Source: Rhodanobacter sp. 7MK24 (lineage in GTDB: Bacteria; Pseudomonadota; Gammaproteobacteria; Xanthomonadales; Rhodanobacteraceae). Taken from it: a DNA stretch of 50,805 nt. The notes under the pieces are model-generated. The model saw only the letters and a list, made by a program, of their open reading frames with translations. It searched no databases and was not told where the DNA came from. A program made the position numbers and the translations under genes. The stretch spans positions 1 through 50,805 of the forward strand of contig NZ_JACYXL010000016.1 in the NCBI RefSeq assembly GCF_014842995.1, in the 5' to 3' direction. Position 1 is the stretch's first letter, and every line of letters starts with the position of its first letter. Shown piece after piece: positions 25,801 through 33,329 of the stretch.

Positions 25801-26470
25801 TCGCTTCCACGGGCAGAACGTCGTCGACGTAGCCGGTGGACGCTGCGCTGGCTGGCATGCCGCTCATCGCTAGGTGATCGAAGCCGGACTGAGCCATAGT
25901 CAGGCCACCTCGGTCCTTGATCGCGCGCAAGCCGAGCGCGCCATCGCTACCGGTGCCGGACAACACGATGCTAACGGCACAGTCACCAAGATCCTCTGCC
26001 AGCGACGCAAAGAACGTATTGATCGGCCAGCGATCCTGGCGCGGCGGAGCCGGCTTGCTGACCTTGAGCACGCCGTCTGCGATGGTCAACGTGGCGTTGG
26101 GCGGAATTACGTAAACATGATCAGGGGCTACACGCTCGCCATCGGTTGCTTCGGTCACGGGCATGGTGGTGGCGCGTCCCACAAGTTCAGCAAGCAGGCT
26201 AACGTGTTCTGGCGAGAGGTGCTGTACGAGGACATACGCAAAGCCACCCTTGGACGCGCCTACATCCGTGTGCAGGTTCGAGAAGAAGGCCTTATACGCT
26301 TCCAGACCCCCAGCAGAGGCGCCGATGCCGACTACCAAAAGCGGCGAAAGTTGCTCCGGCGTCGCTGCAGGACGAGGCAAGGAGGCTTTATCCTTGTCCA
26401 TGGATTCGCGCGAAATGGACGACGCTTTCTTCATCGAATCGGTCCGTGGCGGCTTGCGCCGCCTAAGCAT
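22856..26470 (-). CDS. CheB-CheR-PAS-HWE histidine kinase fusion
   Basis: 1204 aa. CheB methylesterase domain (GIGASAGG with catalytic Ser about 52, VQHLSP, then GTGSDGALG), CheR methyltransferase (CRLLRTQVGHDFSHYKR, the SAM-binding GCATGEEAYSIA), a long coiled coil with repeated SANEEYQSVNEELQ heptads, PAS domains (STQIATLFLDRSMH; AIVDNSQDAIIGYT), then an HWE/HisKA_2 kinase with histidine in LNHRVKNTLASVQG and an ATPase domain at the C-terminus. All sit in one cytoplasmic chain. The true start may be one of two inner ATGs; no clear ribosome site chooses. It is coupled to the receiver gene downstream. Confidence 0.85.
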   Translation of the reverse strand: MLRRRKPPRTDSMKKASSISRESMDKDKASLPRPAATPEQLSPLLVVGIGASAGGLEAYKAFFSNLHTDVGASKGGFAYVLVQHLSPEHVSLLAELVGRATTMPVTEATDGERVAPDHVYVIPPNATLTIADGVLKVSKPAPPRQDRWPINTFFASLAEDLGDCAVSIVLSGTGSDGALGLRAIKDRGGLTMAQSGFDHLAMSGMPASAASTGYVDDVLPVEAMPARLLTYRKQIVDTRKRHDDHGIRRDLGAHLRTLCRLLRTQVGHDFSHYKRSTLLRRIQRRMLVCQTETVPDYIAYLEQHSQEHQQLFRELLIGVTEFFRDAPAFAALRDEAIPRMLADKGAADTLRVWVPGCATGEEAYSIAILLREAIGAQSAPKVQIFATDLDDRAIDIARAGRYRMPLQGMTPERLERWFNKDGEDYCVAKSLREMCIFSPHSVIKDPPFSRLDLVSCRNLLIYMDSDLQERLFQTFHYALQPGGFLLLGPSESPGRSAQLFAEIDKKRRLYQRRESQRVTGIPAFQANERSPVGRIGARIAAPPSRSMEDSIDRNVRRVLEKYSPAYLVINRHHDILRFSGDTGRYLSPSTGTANLNVHTLLHKGLREPARALIREVFSGNQALVRDGLSVEIDGRRQLLRLIAEPLTDENDLCLLAFEERSLPLPPADTVDGTPSDALERIRALEHELDSARTQLHTAIELHESATEELKSANEEYQSVNEELQSANEELETSKEEMQSVNEELNVVNAEASSKNEILTRLNSDLVNLMDSTQIATLFLDRSMHIRNFTPAIKELFHLREGDRGRPITEISARINYPDLASDVARVTSELGVFERRLGEGSPGESVYLLRIRPYHTVEQVVDGVVLTFVDITQNHRSETARARLAAIVDNSQDAIIGYTVDDTITSWNAGAERILGYRAEQILGQPIATLLPPGAGSGAYDAFAREHDGEFEATWRTSDDHQIPVSVTNALMRDADDRIIGGALIARDITERRHAEEHGRRMIGELNHRVKNTLASVQGIVMQTLSRASSLEEFQTDFLARLQALSNTHNLLAQKSWEDVNLNALLLNELAPYQEGNGPDVAANARVQVQGTDVRLAPKSALALSMALHELTINAVKYGALSVPNGRIEVSWKVDSARRNPRLHLCWQEIDGPVVVEPTHRGFGARLIANGLPHELDGKVKLEFLREGVRCTIDVPLDAQKASP

Positions 26471-26521
26471 TCCGCATTATGCGTCGTGGCGTGTACTGTT
26501 TCATCCTGCTGGATCGCAAGC

Positions 26522-26704
26522 TCAATGCTCGGGAAGCTTGGCTGCACCGGAAGCGCATGCCGCATGCCTGCAGCGACATTCGGCCGGTTCATCCGAGAGC
26601 GGTGTCTCCACGCGCTTACGGCAGTAGTCGCTGCAATAAGGCTCGTCGCATCGCACCATGCAATGGCAGGCGGGATGGGCACAACGTTGCTCGCGATCGT
26701 TCAT
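26522..26704 (-). CDS. Metallothionein-like small Cys/His-rich protein
   Basis: 60 aa with an excellent CCGGAGAAACCG site before the ATG. Nine cysteines in the pattern CAHPACHC, CDEPYCSDYC, then CRCRHAAC recall bacterial SmtA/BmtA metallothioneins (CxC pairs, a YCSxxC centre, and a terminal CxCxHxxC). Such proteins chelate Zn/Cd. It lies 51 bases ahead of the CheB-CheR fusion on the same strand and near a CDF metal exporter. The protein at 36279 is similar. Confidence 0.75.
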   Translation of the reverse strand: MNDREQRCAHPACHCMVRCDEPYCSDYCRKRVETPLSDEPAECRCRHAACASGAAKLPEH

Positions 26705-27273
26705 CGGTTTCTCCGGTTGGGTGGATCGAGCGCCGCCTTCGGGATTCTCTTAGGAGTCCGCACCTTGCTGAGCGACAGGATTCGCCAGCGAGATCGCGGC
26801 CACGAAGGAAGGCGCTGAAGCCGCCTATCGCATCAGCCATTTCTCGAAACCGGTTCGATCATGATCGCGGCCACGTTGAGTTTTCGTCACAACCGGATGC
26901 CGTCAACTGCTTCCCCACGGTCGATGAGCCGATTAAAGACGCGTGTACGTCACCTATAGTGTCAGTCGCCCTAGCTCACCTTCAACGCGAGGGGACGCAC
27001 ATCGCGCGGCCCCACCTCGCCGTCAGTAAAAAAAAGCCCATGCCTGATGCCGCGTATAGGGTGGAGAGAGTGGTCCTGGCAATCAGTCGGGCAACGTGAG
27101 CAGTACACGGAGCGAACGAGATCGAGATGAAGTCATCCCGGAAGCAGTCCGGAACGGCATGCGAAGTTGGATCGGAAGAGCCACAAGAACAACTGACGCT
27201 CAGTGAGCGAATCGAAGGCGGTTTGTACTCAAAGTCCACAGGCCTTGTGGTGCGGCCAAGCGGAGATGAGAGT
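26705..27273. other. Long gap between metallothionein-like and CDF genes
   Basis: About 570 bases. Frames that are open here overlap the CDF gene on the other strand or run through non-coding sequence. I see no RNA gene. It probably contains the promoter of the minus-strand metallothionein/CheB-CheR genes and the 3' region of the CDF gene. Confidence 0.35.
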
Positions 27274-28236
27274 TCAGTTATCCAGTTCATGCGCGTTCGC
27301 TTCGATCGCGCGGCGGCGATCTTGCCAGACTTTGGCGGTCTGCGGCTTGATGAACAGCGAAATGATCTCCGGGCGAGCCACCTTTGCTCGCTTTTCGATC
27401 CGATGGACGCAGGCTTCGATCTGTGTGGTGGAAAGCACATCCTCGAATTCGGCGCTCAGCGCAGCAACTACCTGATGTGGCCCCATCTGCACGGTCAATA
27501 CGCCATTGGCGGTGCGCACGTCAGCGTCGGCGGCGGCGATCGCCATGATCGCATCGCTTACGGCGGGATGGGCGGTTTCGCCGATTAGCAACCCTTTGGT
27601 TTCCCGTGCGAGCAGCAGAGCCGAGACGGCCAGCACGCAGCCGATGCCAACAGAGGCAATGCCGTCGAACACCGGCAATTTGAGCAGTTGCGCACCTGCC
27701 AGTCCAATCAGCGCAATCAGCAACCCGACCAGAGCCGCACTGTCTTCCAGTAGCACGGTGAAGGTGGTCGGATCCTTACTTAGGCGAAACGCCTCGAAGT
27801 AGCCAAGCTTGCCTTTGCGGGCGCGGAATTCGCGCAATGCGACACACCATGAGCTGCCTTCGAACAGCATCGAAAACAGCAGAACGATGTAATTCACGCC
27901 GGAATGATCGATCGTCTTATTGCGTGCAATGTGGACGACACCTTCGTAGAAGGAGAGACCAGCGCCTATCGCCAGAACCAGCAGCGCCACAATGAAGCTC
28001 CAGAAATACAGTTCGCGACCATGTCCGAACGGATGCAGTGGATCCGGAGGCATAGCGGCGCGGCGCAAACCATAAAGGAGCAGCAATTCATTGGTGGTAT
28101 CGACAAGAGAATGCACGCCTTCGCTCAGCATTGCTGAACTGCCGGAATAAGCTGCTGCCATGAACTTCACGACAGCAATCAGCAGGTTGCCGCCGAGCGC
28201 AACATAGACCACTTTGTGTGAAGCGGAGGGAGGCAT
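27274..28236 (-). CDS. Cation diffusion facilitator (CDF) transporter
   Basis: 320 aa, six predicted membrane spans. Span 1 has LGGNLLIAVVKFMAAAYSG, and span 2 carries SEGVHSLVDTTNELLLLYG with the HxxxD metal site. The fifth span has EDSAALVGLLIALIG where Zn exporters often have HxxxD, suggesting altered metal selectivity. The cytoplasmic C-terminal domain (GVLTVQMGPHQVVAALSAEFED) fits dimerisation. It resembles the SLC30A9/TMEM163-like branch. Likely exports Zn, Cd, Mn or Fe; the metal cannot be told. It lies near the metallothionein-like gene. Confidence 0.85.
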   Translation of the reverse strand: MPPSASHKVVYVALGGNLLIAVVKFMAAAYSGSSAMLSEGVHSLVDTTNELLLLYGLRRAAMPPDPLHPFGHGRELYFWSFIVALLVLAIGAGLSFYEGVVHIARNKTIDHSGVNYIVLLFSMLFEGSSWCVALREFRARKGKLGYFEAFRLSKDPTTFTVLLEDSAALVGLLIALIGLAGAQLLKLPVFDGIASVGIGCVLAVSALLLARETKGLLIGETAHPAVSDAIMAIAAADADVRTANGVLTVQMGPHQVVAALSAEFEDVLSTTQIEACVHRIEKRAKVARPEIISLFIKPQTAKVWQDRRRAIEANAHELDN

Positions 28237-28264
28237 CGGGCAAGGTATCGCCGTGATCGGTGCC

Positions 28265-28498
28265 TCATGCCGTGGGGCGTTCGGGAGGTGGTGGCACGGG
28301 ATCGCCTATTGGTAATGGCGCGGGTTCCGGCTCGACCAGTGGTGGACGCCCCGGTTGCGGAAATGGCGGAGCGGGTGGTGGCATCGGCGCTGGCGGTTCG
28401 CCGGGATGGCTTGGTGGTACGGGCTCTTGTGGCGCAGGCGCAGGTTCCGGTGGAGCCGGCATGCTTTGCAAGAGCGACGACAACGTAAAGGGAAACAT
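28265..28498 (-). CDS. Proline-rich small protein
   Basis: 77 aa; after a short hydrophobic start (MFPFTLSSLLQSM) the rest is dominated by P, with APPEPAPAPQEP and PPPAPPFPQPGRPPL runs. Such proteins are common in Xanthomonadales and of unknown role. Upstream of the CDF gene on the same strand. GC-rich proline codons can create long false frames, so reality is likely but not certain. Confidence 0.5.
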   Translation of the reverse strand: MFPFTLSSLLQSMPAPPEPAPAPQEPVPPSHPGEPPAPMPPPAPPFPQPGRPPLVEPEPAPLPIGDPVPPPPERPTA

Positions 28499-28679
28499 GA
28501 GGGATTCCGATTTTTTCGATGGCTTCCATCATTTCGGGCCGCTTGTTACTTCGCCATGAACTTTGGGTGGGTGAATTGTCGCAGCTGCAAGACATCCAGC
28601 GGGCGCGTCACTTTCACTTGCCCGTCATCTCTTCTCCGCTTAGCTGGTATGTGCAGGGGGCGATATCGCAGGAATTCAC

Positions 28680-29411
28680 ATGAGCATGCGTGATGACCAG
28701 AAAGGTTTGATCTTGCTGGTGGAAGACAATCGCCAGATCTCCGAGCCATTAGGCGAATTTCTCGAAAAAATCGGTTACTCCGTCGACTACGCTGCCGACG
28801 GTCCTAGCGGATTGCATCTTGCAGTGACTGGCAGCTATGACGTCCTCGTGCTCGACCTCTCATTGCCTGGGATGGACGGCCTGGAGGTATGCCGGAAACT
28901 GCGCCGTGAAGCAAACAGAGCCACTCCTCTTCTGATGCTTACAGGGCGCGGCAGCCTGGACGACAAGCTCACGGGTCTGGAAGCAGGTGCTGACGACTAT
29001 CTCGTGAAGCCGTTCCAGTTGAGTGAGCTTGCGGCGCGGGTGCATGCCCTGATTCGACGCGATCGTCGGCAGGTGTCTACCGAGATTCTGACCGTCGGCG
29101 ATATGGTGCTCGATACGGCGATCCTGCGGTTAACGCGTGCTGGCAAGGTGCTCAATGTGTCGCCGATTGGACTGAGGTTGCTGGCGATCCTGATGCGTGA
29201 ATCTCCGCGCGTGGTAAGCCGACGCGACATCGAGCGCGAAATCTGGGGCGATACGCTTCCTGACTCCGATACCTTGCGCTCGCACCTGTACAACCTGCGT
29301 CGCATCATCGACAAGCCATTCGCCAACCAACTGCTCCATACCATTCATTCGGCAGGCTATCGCGTCGCGGATCTTGATACGGAAATGAGCGCTGCGGGGG
29401 ATGCGGCCTGA
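28680..29411 (+). CDS. OmpR-family response regulator
   Basis: 243 aa. The receiver carries LVEDNRQI, phospho-acceptor Asp in VLDLSLPGMDGLEVC, Thr in LMLTGRG and Lys in DYLVKPFQ. The winged-helix output domain ends with LRSHLYNLRRIIDKPF and LLHTIHSAGYRVADLD. A GGAATTC site precedes the ATG. No kinase is adjacent on the same strand; the nearest are those at 19136 and 22856. It is closely similar to the regulator at 41404 and so may be a duplicate with a distinct input. Confidence 0.9.
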   Translation: MSMRDDQKGLILLVEDNRQISEPLGEFLEKIGYSVDYAADGPSGLHLAVTGSYDVLVLDLSLPGMDGLEVCRKLRREANRATPLLMLTGRGSLDDKLTGLEAGADDYLVKPFQLSELAARVHALIRRDRRQVSTEILTVGDMVLDTAILRLTRAGKVLNVSPIGLRLLAILMRESPRVVSRRDIEREIWGDTLPDSDTLRSHLYNLRRIIDKPFANQLLHTIHSAGYRVADLDTEMSAAGDAA

Positions 29412-29566
29412 GTCCGATGTTTCCTGGAACTACCTGTCCTTTCCGCCGAATGCCATAAGCAAATCGTGTGGCGGAAAGAGATGTGGCGAATCAAGTCCAG
29501 ACAATGCCTGCGACGAGTCGAATGCCCCGTCAAGGCCAGAAGTGGCCGCGACGGATAAGCTGTTTT

Positions 29567-29854
29567 CTAGAACTCGTCAACGAATTCGATGCCGACGCCT
29601 AGCCGGCGAGTAAGGTCTTCCGCCTTTCTGCGCACAGTATCGAATACCTCGTCGTCGCGGACCTCGACTTCGACACAATAGACCTTTCCCTCGCTATCAC
29701 TGGCCTGCTCCGACGAGCTGGAATCGTCGCGCATACGAGGTATCAAGTCGTCGACTTCTTCGACATGGTCGACTTCGTCGATGCCGTGCAACGAAGTGAT
29801 GAGAGTGTCTGCATCGTCACGTTGGCCGATGAGTCGAAATCGAACCATGGGCAT
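29567..29854 (-). CDS. Small acidic hypothetical protein
   Basis: 95 aa from the ATG at 29854, preceded by TCGGAGAACTCAC. It opens with MPMVRFRLIGQRDDADTLIT, has an acidic centre (DDLIPRMRDDSSSSEQ) and a second strand KVYCVEVEVRDDEVF followed by a helix (DTVRRKAEDLTRRLGVGIEFVDEF). Fold looks like an alpha-beta ferredoxin-like domain of the DUF family type, but I cannot name it. Acidic, soluble, in the stress block. Confidence 0.65.
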   Translation of the reverse strand: MPMVRFRLIGQRDDADTLITSLHGIDEVDHVEEVDDLIPRMRDDSSSSEQASDSEGKVYCVEVEVRDDEVFDTVRRKAEDLTRRLGVGIEFVDEF

Positions 29855-30392
29855 GTGAGTTCTCCGAAAAATATTCTGTAGATGGATCCTTGCAGGACTC
29901 TTGCATCTTTGAGGTGACGAAACGCCACGCATGTCCTCGTGAGAACGTAACAACCACACCGCGTTAACTTCGCCATTCCTACGCTTAGATTTTTCCTCGA
30001 AGAAATCGTGTGAGTCTTCGTGTTTCCGCTGATCTATTTGGTGAGACGCGCAGGATGAACACTAAACGTTGCCGCTCCAGCGTAGCTGGCCTCGCCATCC
30101 GCATTAGCTAAGCAGATCGACACATTGATCGTGTTGCTGATTTTTCCTGGCGCGAGCAGTGCACTGATTTCTCTTCGGGGTATTCGATGCGTTCACCAAT
30201 CTCGGCATCGCGCAGCACTAGGTATTGCTTATGACGATCTTCATGTGTTTGCGCGGCGGATCGCTGATCTTCACTGCCTCGGCGGCTGGGCTTGCATGGT
30301 CGTCGATGCCGATCGTGCTAGCGGCGGTCGGTATGCCGACGCAAGGAAGCACCGCATGCAGGGTGGTGACATCTGAACGGAGGAGATGAACG
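29855..30392. other. Leader region of the carbohydrate cluster
   Basis: About 540 bases upstream of the GH39 gene. A 52-codon frame at 30231-30389 ends three bases before the GH39 ATG and would encode a hydrophobic peptide (MTIFMCLRGGSL start). It overlaps the GH39 ribosome site AGGAGA, and I cannot decide if it is translated. No terminator or riboswitch was recognised. The promoter for the cluster should lie here. Confidence 0.35.
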
Positions 30393-31853
30393 ATGCCCGA
30401 ATTCCATTGCAATCTCGACCAGACAGGCGACCTCTTGCGCCATGTGTGGTCGCACACCATTGGAAGCGATCACGCGCGTATGGCCTTGCGTGCGGATTGG
30501 CGCGAGCAGATGCGCCGTGTGCGTGAGGAACTCGGTGTCGAATATGTGCGCTTCCATGGGCTGCTCGACGACGATATGGCGATTCTGTTGGATGAGCAGG
30601 ACACGCTGCACTACGGCTTCCACAACGCGGACCTGATCATCGATTTCCTGCGCGAGATCGGCATGCGCCCGTTCGTGGAACTGAGTTTCATGCCCACCGC
30701 GCTGGCATCAGGCCACACCACAGTATTCAGTTATCGCGGCAACGTGACGCCGCCGAAGAAACTGGCCGACTGGGAAGCGCTGATCGATCGACTGCTGCGA
30801 CACTGGGTCGATCGCTACGGACTGGACGAGGTGCGCAGGTGGTACTTCGAAGTATGGAATGAGCCCAATATTTCCTCGTTCTGGACCGGAACCCAGGCCG
30901 ACTATTTCGAGCTGTACCGGCACACCGCGACTACCATCAAGTCGGTCGATGCTCAGTTGCAGGTGGGTGGTCCCGCCACTGCCAATGACGAATGGATCGC
31001 GGACTTCGTGGCGTTCTGCCGGCGAGCGAGGCTGCCGTGTGATTTCGTATCAACCCATCATTACCCAACCGACGCATTCGGCAAGCCGGGCGACGACACC
31101 GAAAAACAGCTTTCGTTGGCAACGCGTGGCATCTTGCATCGGCGCGTGCTGGACAGCTGTGCCGCAGCGGCCACTCTGCCTGTGTACTACACAGAATGGT
31201 GTAGCTCGTCCAATCCGTTCTTCAAGCTTCATGACGAGCCATACGCGGCAGCTTTCATGATCAAGAACTTCTTGGCCGTAGCCGATTTGGTGCAGTGCTA
31301 TAGCTGGTGGACGTTCTCGGACATTTTCGCCGAGAACTACTTTTCCTCGGTACCGTTCCATGGCGGCTTCGGCCTACTCACTATAGACGGCATCCCCAAA
31401 CCTACTTATCGCGCGTTCCAGATGCTGCACCGGCTCGGTCATGAACGGCTTCGGGTGGACGGTGCGCATGTCACAGTGGACGCTGCGGTGGTGCGCGGGG
31501 AGGGCGTCGTGATGGTGCTGCTGAGCAACCACGCGTTCCCAGAACATCCGATCGCGGCCGAGAAAGTGACAATTGAACTTGCCTGCTCACAGCCACCCAC
31601 TGGCGCGTGGCTGGAGCGCATCGACGAAGATCATTGCAATCCGCGCAAGCTATGGGAGGAGCTTGGCTCTCCGGACTATCCAAATGCCGAGCAGCAGCAT
31701 CGGCTGAACGAGGCTGCGCTCCTGCAACGCGAGCCATTGCGGTGGCACGCGAAGACCGGTGGATTCTCACTGAACATCGATCTGCCTCCGCACGCCGTCG
31801 CTGCGATCACGCTGCATGTCCCGAATGACGACAGCACGGGAGAATCTTCGTGA
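30393..31853 (+). CDS. GH39-like glycoside hydrolase
   Basis: 486 aa. A (beta/alpha)8 catalytic domain covers most of the length. WNEPN (about residue 155) carries the acid/base Glu and YYTEW (about 267) the nucleophile Glu, as in GH39 beta-xylosidases and alpha-iduronidases. A C-terminal beta domain follows (VMVLLSNHAFPEHP, then NIDLPPHAVAAITL). No signal peptide is seen, so it acts on intracellular oligosaccharides. GGAGGAGAT precedes the ATG. It is the first gene of the cluster and overlaps the next by four bases. Substrate is not fixed by sequence. Confidence 0.85.
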   Translation: MPEFHCNLDQTGDLLRHVWSHTIGSDHARMALRADWREQMRRVREELGVEYVRFHGLLDDDMAILLDEQDTLHYGFHNADLIIDFLREIGMRPFVELSFMPTALASGHTTVFSYRGNVTPPKKLADWEALIDRLLRHWVDRYGLDEVRRWYFEVWNEPNISSFWTGTQADYFELYRHTATTIKSVDAQLQVGGPATANDEWIADFVAFCRRARLPCDFVSTHHYPTDAFGKPGDDTEKQLSLATRGILHRRVLDSCAAAATLPVYYTEWCSSSNPFFKLHDEPYAAAFMIKNFLAVADLVQCYSWWTFSDIFAENYFSSVPFHGGFGLLTIDGIPKPTYRAFQMLHRLGHERLRVDGAHVTVDAAVVRGEGVVMVLLSNHAFPEHPIAAEKVTIELACSQPPTGAWLERIDEDHCNPRKLWEELGSPDYPNAEQQHRLNEAALLQREPLRWHAKTGGFSLNIDLPPHAVAAITLHVPNDDSTGESS

Positions 31854-33160
31854 AAAAATCAATGACAGGATCCAGCAACGAAGATTTGCTGGACCTGATC
31901 CAGCACGATTCGTTCCGATACTTCATCGATCACCGCCAGCCCGGCAACGGACTGATACCCGACTCGACCGAGCCGCACTCGCCATGCAGCATCGCCGCGG
32001 TGGGGTTCGCCTTGTCTTGTTATCCAGTAGCGGTGGAGCGGAGCTGGATGACACGCGCAGCGGCGCGCAAGCTGGTCTTGGGGACGTTGCGCTTCTTTCT
32101 GATGGCGGATCAGTCCGGCGCGCCCGATGGCGTCGGTTACAAAGGATTCTTCTATCACTTCCTCGATCTCCGGACGGGACGGCGCGCGGGTAATTGCGAG
32201 CTTTCCACTATCGACACCGCATTGCTGGTGGCGGGCATGCTCACCTGTGCGCAGTACTTCAGCGGCGAGCATCGTGAAGAAGCCGAAATCCGCACCGCAG
32301 CGAATGCAATCTATGACAGCGTCGACTGGCGCTGGGCACAACATGGTGGCGCCGGCATCTCGATGGGGTGGAAGCCGGAGCGTGGCTTCCAGCGCGCCAG
32401 CTGGGTGGGTTACAACGAGGCGCTGATCATGTATGCGCTGGCACTCGGTTCAGCAAGCCATCCACCCACCTCCAATGTCTATGCCCACTGGCTGAGCGGC
32501 TACCGCTGGAAGCGGATCTATGAATTGGCCTACGTGTATGCCGGACCGATGTTTATTCATCAGTTCTCGCATGTCTGGATCGACTTCCTGGGAATCCACG
32601 ATGCCTATATGGCGGAGAAGGGTATCGATTATTTCGAGAACAGTCGCCGTGCCACGTATGTGCAATACGAATACGCACGGCGCAACCCGCGAGGTTTCGA
32701 AGGTTATCAGGCGAAGTGCTGGGGGTTGACCGCTACCCATGGCCCAGGGCCGGCGGCGCAAAAGAGGAAAGGTAAGCTGTTGCGCTTCGCCGGCTACGCT
32801 GCACGCGGCGCGCCATTCGGACCGGACGACGGAACGATGGCGCCGTGGGCATCGCTGGCTTCACTGCCTTTCGCACCCGAGTTGGTGGTGCCCACCCTGC
32901 GCCATCTGGTCGAGGAAACTGAGAACCCGCGCAACGACTTCGGGTTCTACGCCTCTTTCAATTCAAGCTTCCATGCCAAACGTGGCGATGTCGGCTGGGC
33001 TTCACCGTGGCACTACGGATTGCACCAGGGTCCCATCGTGCTGATGCTGGAAAACTATCGCAATGGCCTGATCTGGCGCTTGATGCGCGACTGCGCGCCT
33101 TTGGTGCGCGGTCTGCGCCGCGCCGGCTTTCACGGTGGTTGGCTTGATCATGCGTCCTGA
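31850..33160 (+). CDS. GH144-like/glucoamylase-domain protein
   Basis: 436 aa from a GTG overlapping the GH39 stop (GTGA). The (alpha/alpha)6 PF10091 glucoamylase-like signature is seen: SIAAVGFALSCYPVAVERSW, GYKGFFYHFLD, ELSTIDTALLVAGML and the characteristic WVGYNEALIMYALALGS. GH144 members are beta-1,2-glucanases, and the NdvB cyclic-glucan synthase has a related domain. A beta-1,2-glucan or a similar oligosaccharide is the likely substrate. No signal peptide. Coupled to the GH39 gene, so the two probably act on one glycan. Confidence 0.85.
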   Translation: MKKSMTGSSNEDLLDLIQHDSFRYFIDHRQPGNGLIPDSTEPHSPCSIAAVGFALSCYPVAVERSWMTRAAARKLVLGTLRFFLMADQSGAPDGVGYKGFFYHFLDLRTGRRAGNCELSTIDTALLVAGMLTCAQYFSGEHREEAEIRTAANAIYDSVDWRWAQHGGAGISMGWKPERGFQRASWVGYNEALIMYALALGSASHPPTSNVYAHWLSGYRWKRIYELAYVYAGPMFIHQFSHVWIDFLGIHDAYMAEKGIDYFENSRRATYVQYEYARRNPRGFEGYQAKCWGLTATHGPGPAAQKRKGKLLRFAGYAARGAPFGPDDGTMAPWASLASLPFAPELVVPTLRHLVEETENPRNDFGFYASFNSSFHAKRGDVGWASPWHYGLHQGPIVLMLENYRNGLIWRLMRDCAPLVRGLRRAGFHGGWLDHAS

Positions 33161-33329
33161 AGGAAAGAACGTGAGCGCGCCCGTCACTGGTGTGATGAAG
33201 ATACACACAGCGTACTTATAGTCCACTAACGACATGCCGCGCAGGATGACTTTCATTCGCCGACCCTGTTCGGTGCCTGCGCGGGTCGCTTACGGCCCAT
33301 GTCCCCGATCAGAACCGGAGAACCGAGCC

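Noticed and set aside
27127-27588. A plus-strand frame across the end of the CDF gene
   Set aside because: Most of it lies antisense to the CDF gene, which has clear transporter features; its own N-terminal 50 residues show no family match.
30231-30389. A 52-aa hydrophobic frame ending three bases before the GH39 gene
   Set aside because: It has no clear ribosome site and its last codons are the GH39 ribosome site itself. It could be a chance frame; kept only as a note in the leader region.
33172-33222. A 16-codon frame with an AAGGAAAG site before the ThDP gene
   Set aside because: Too short to support as a leader peptide without conservation or RNA evidence.
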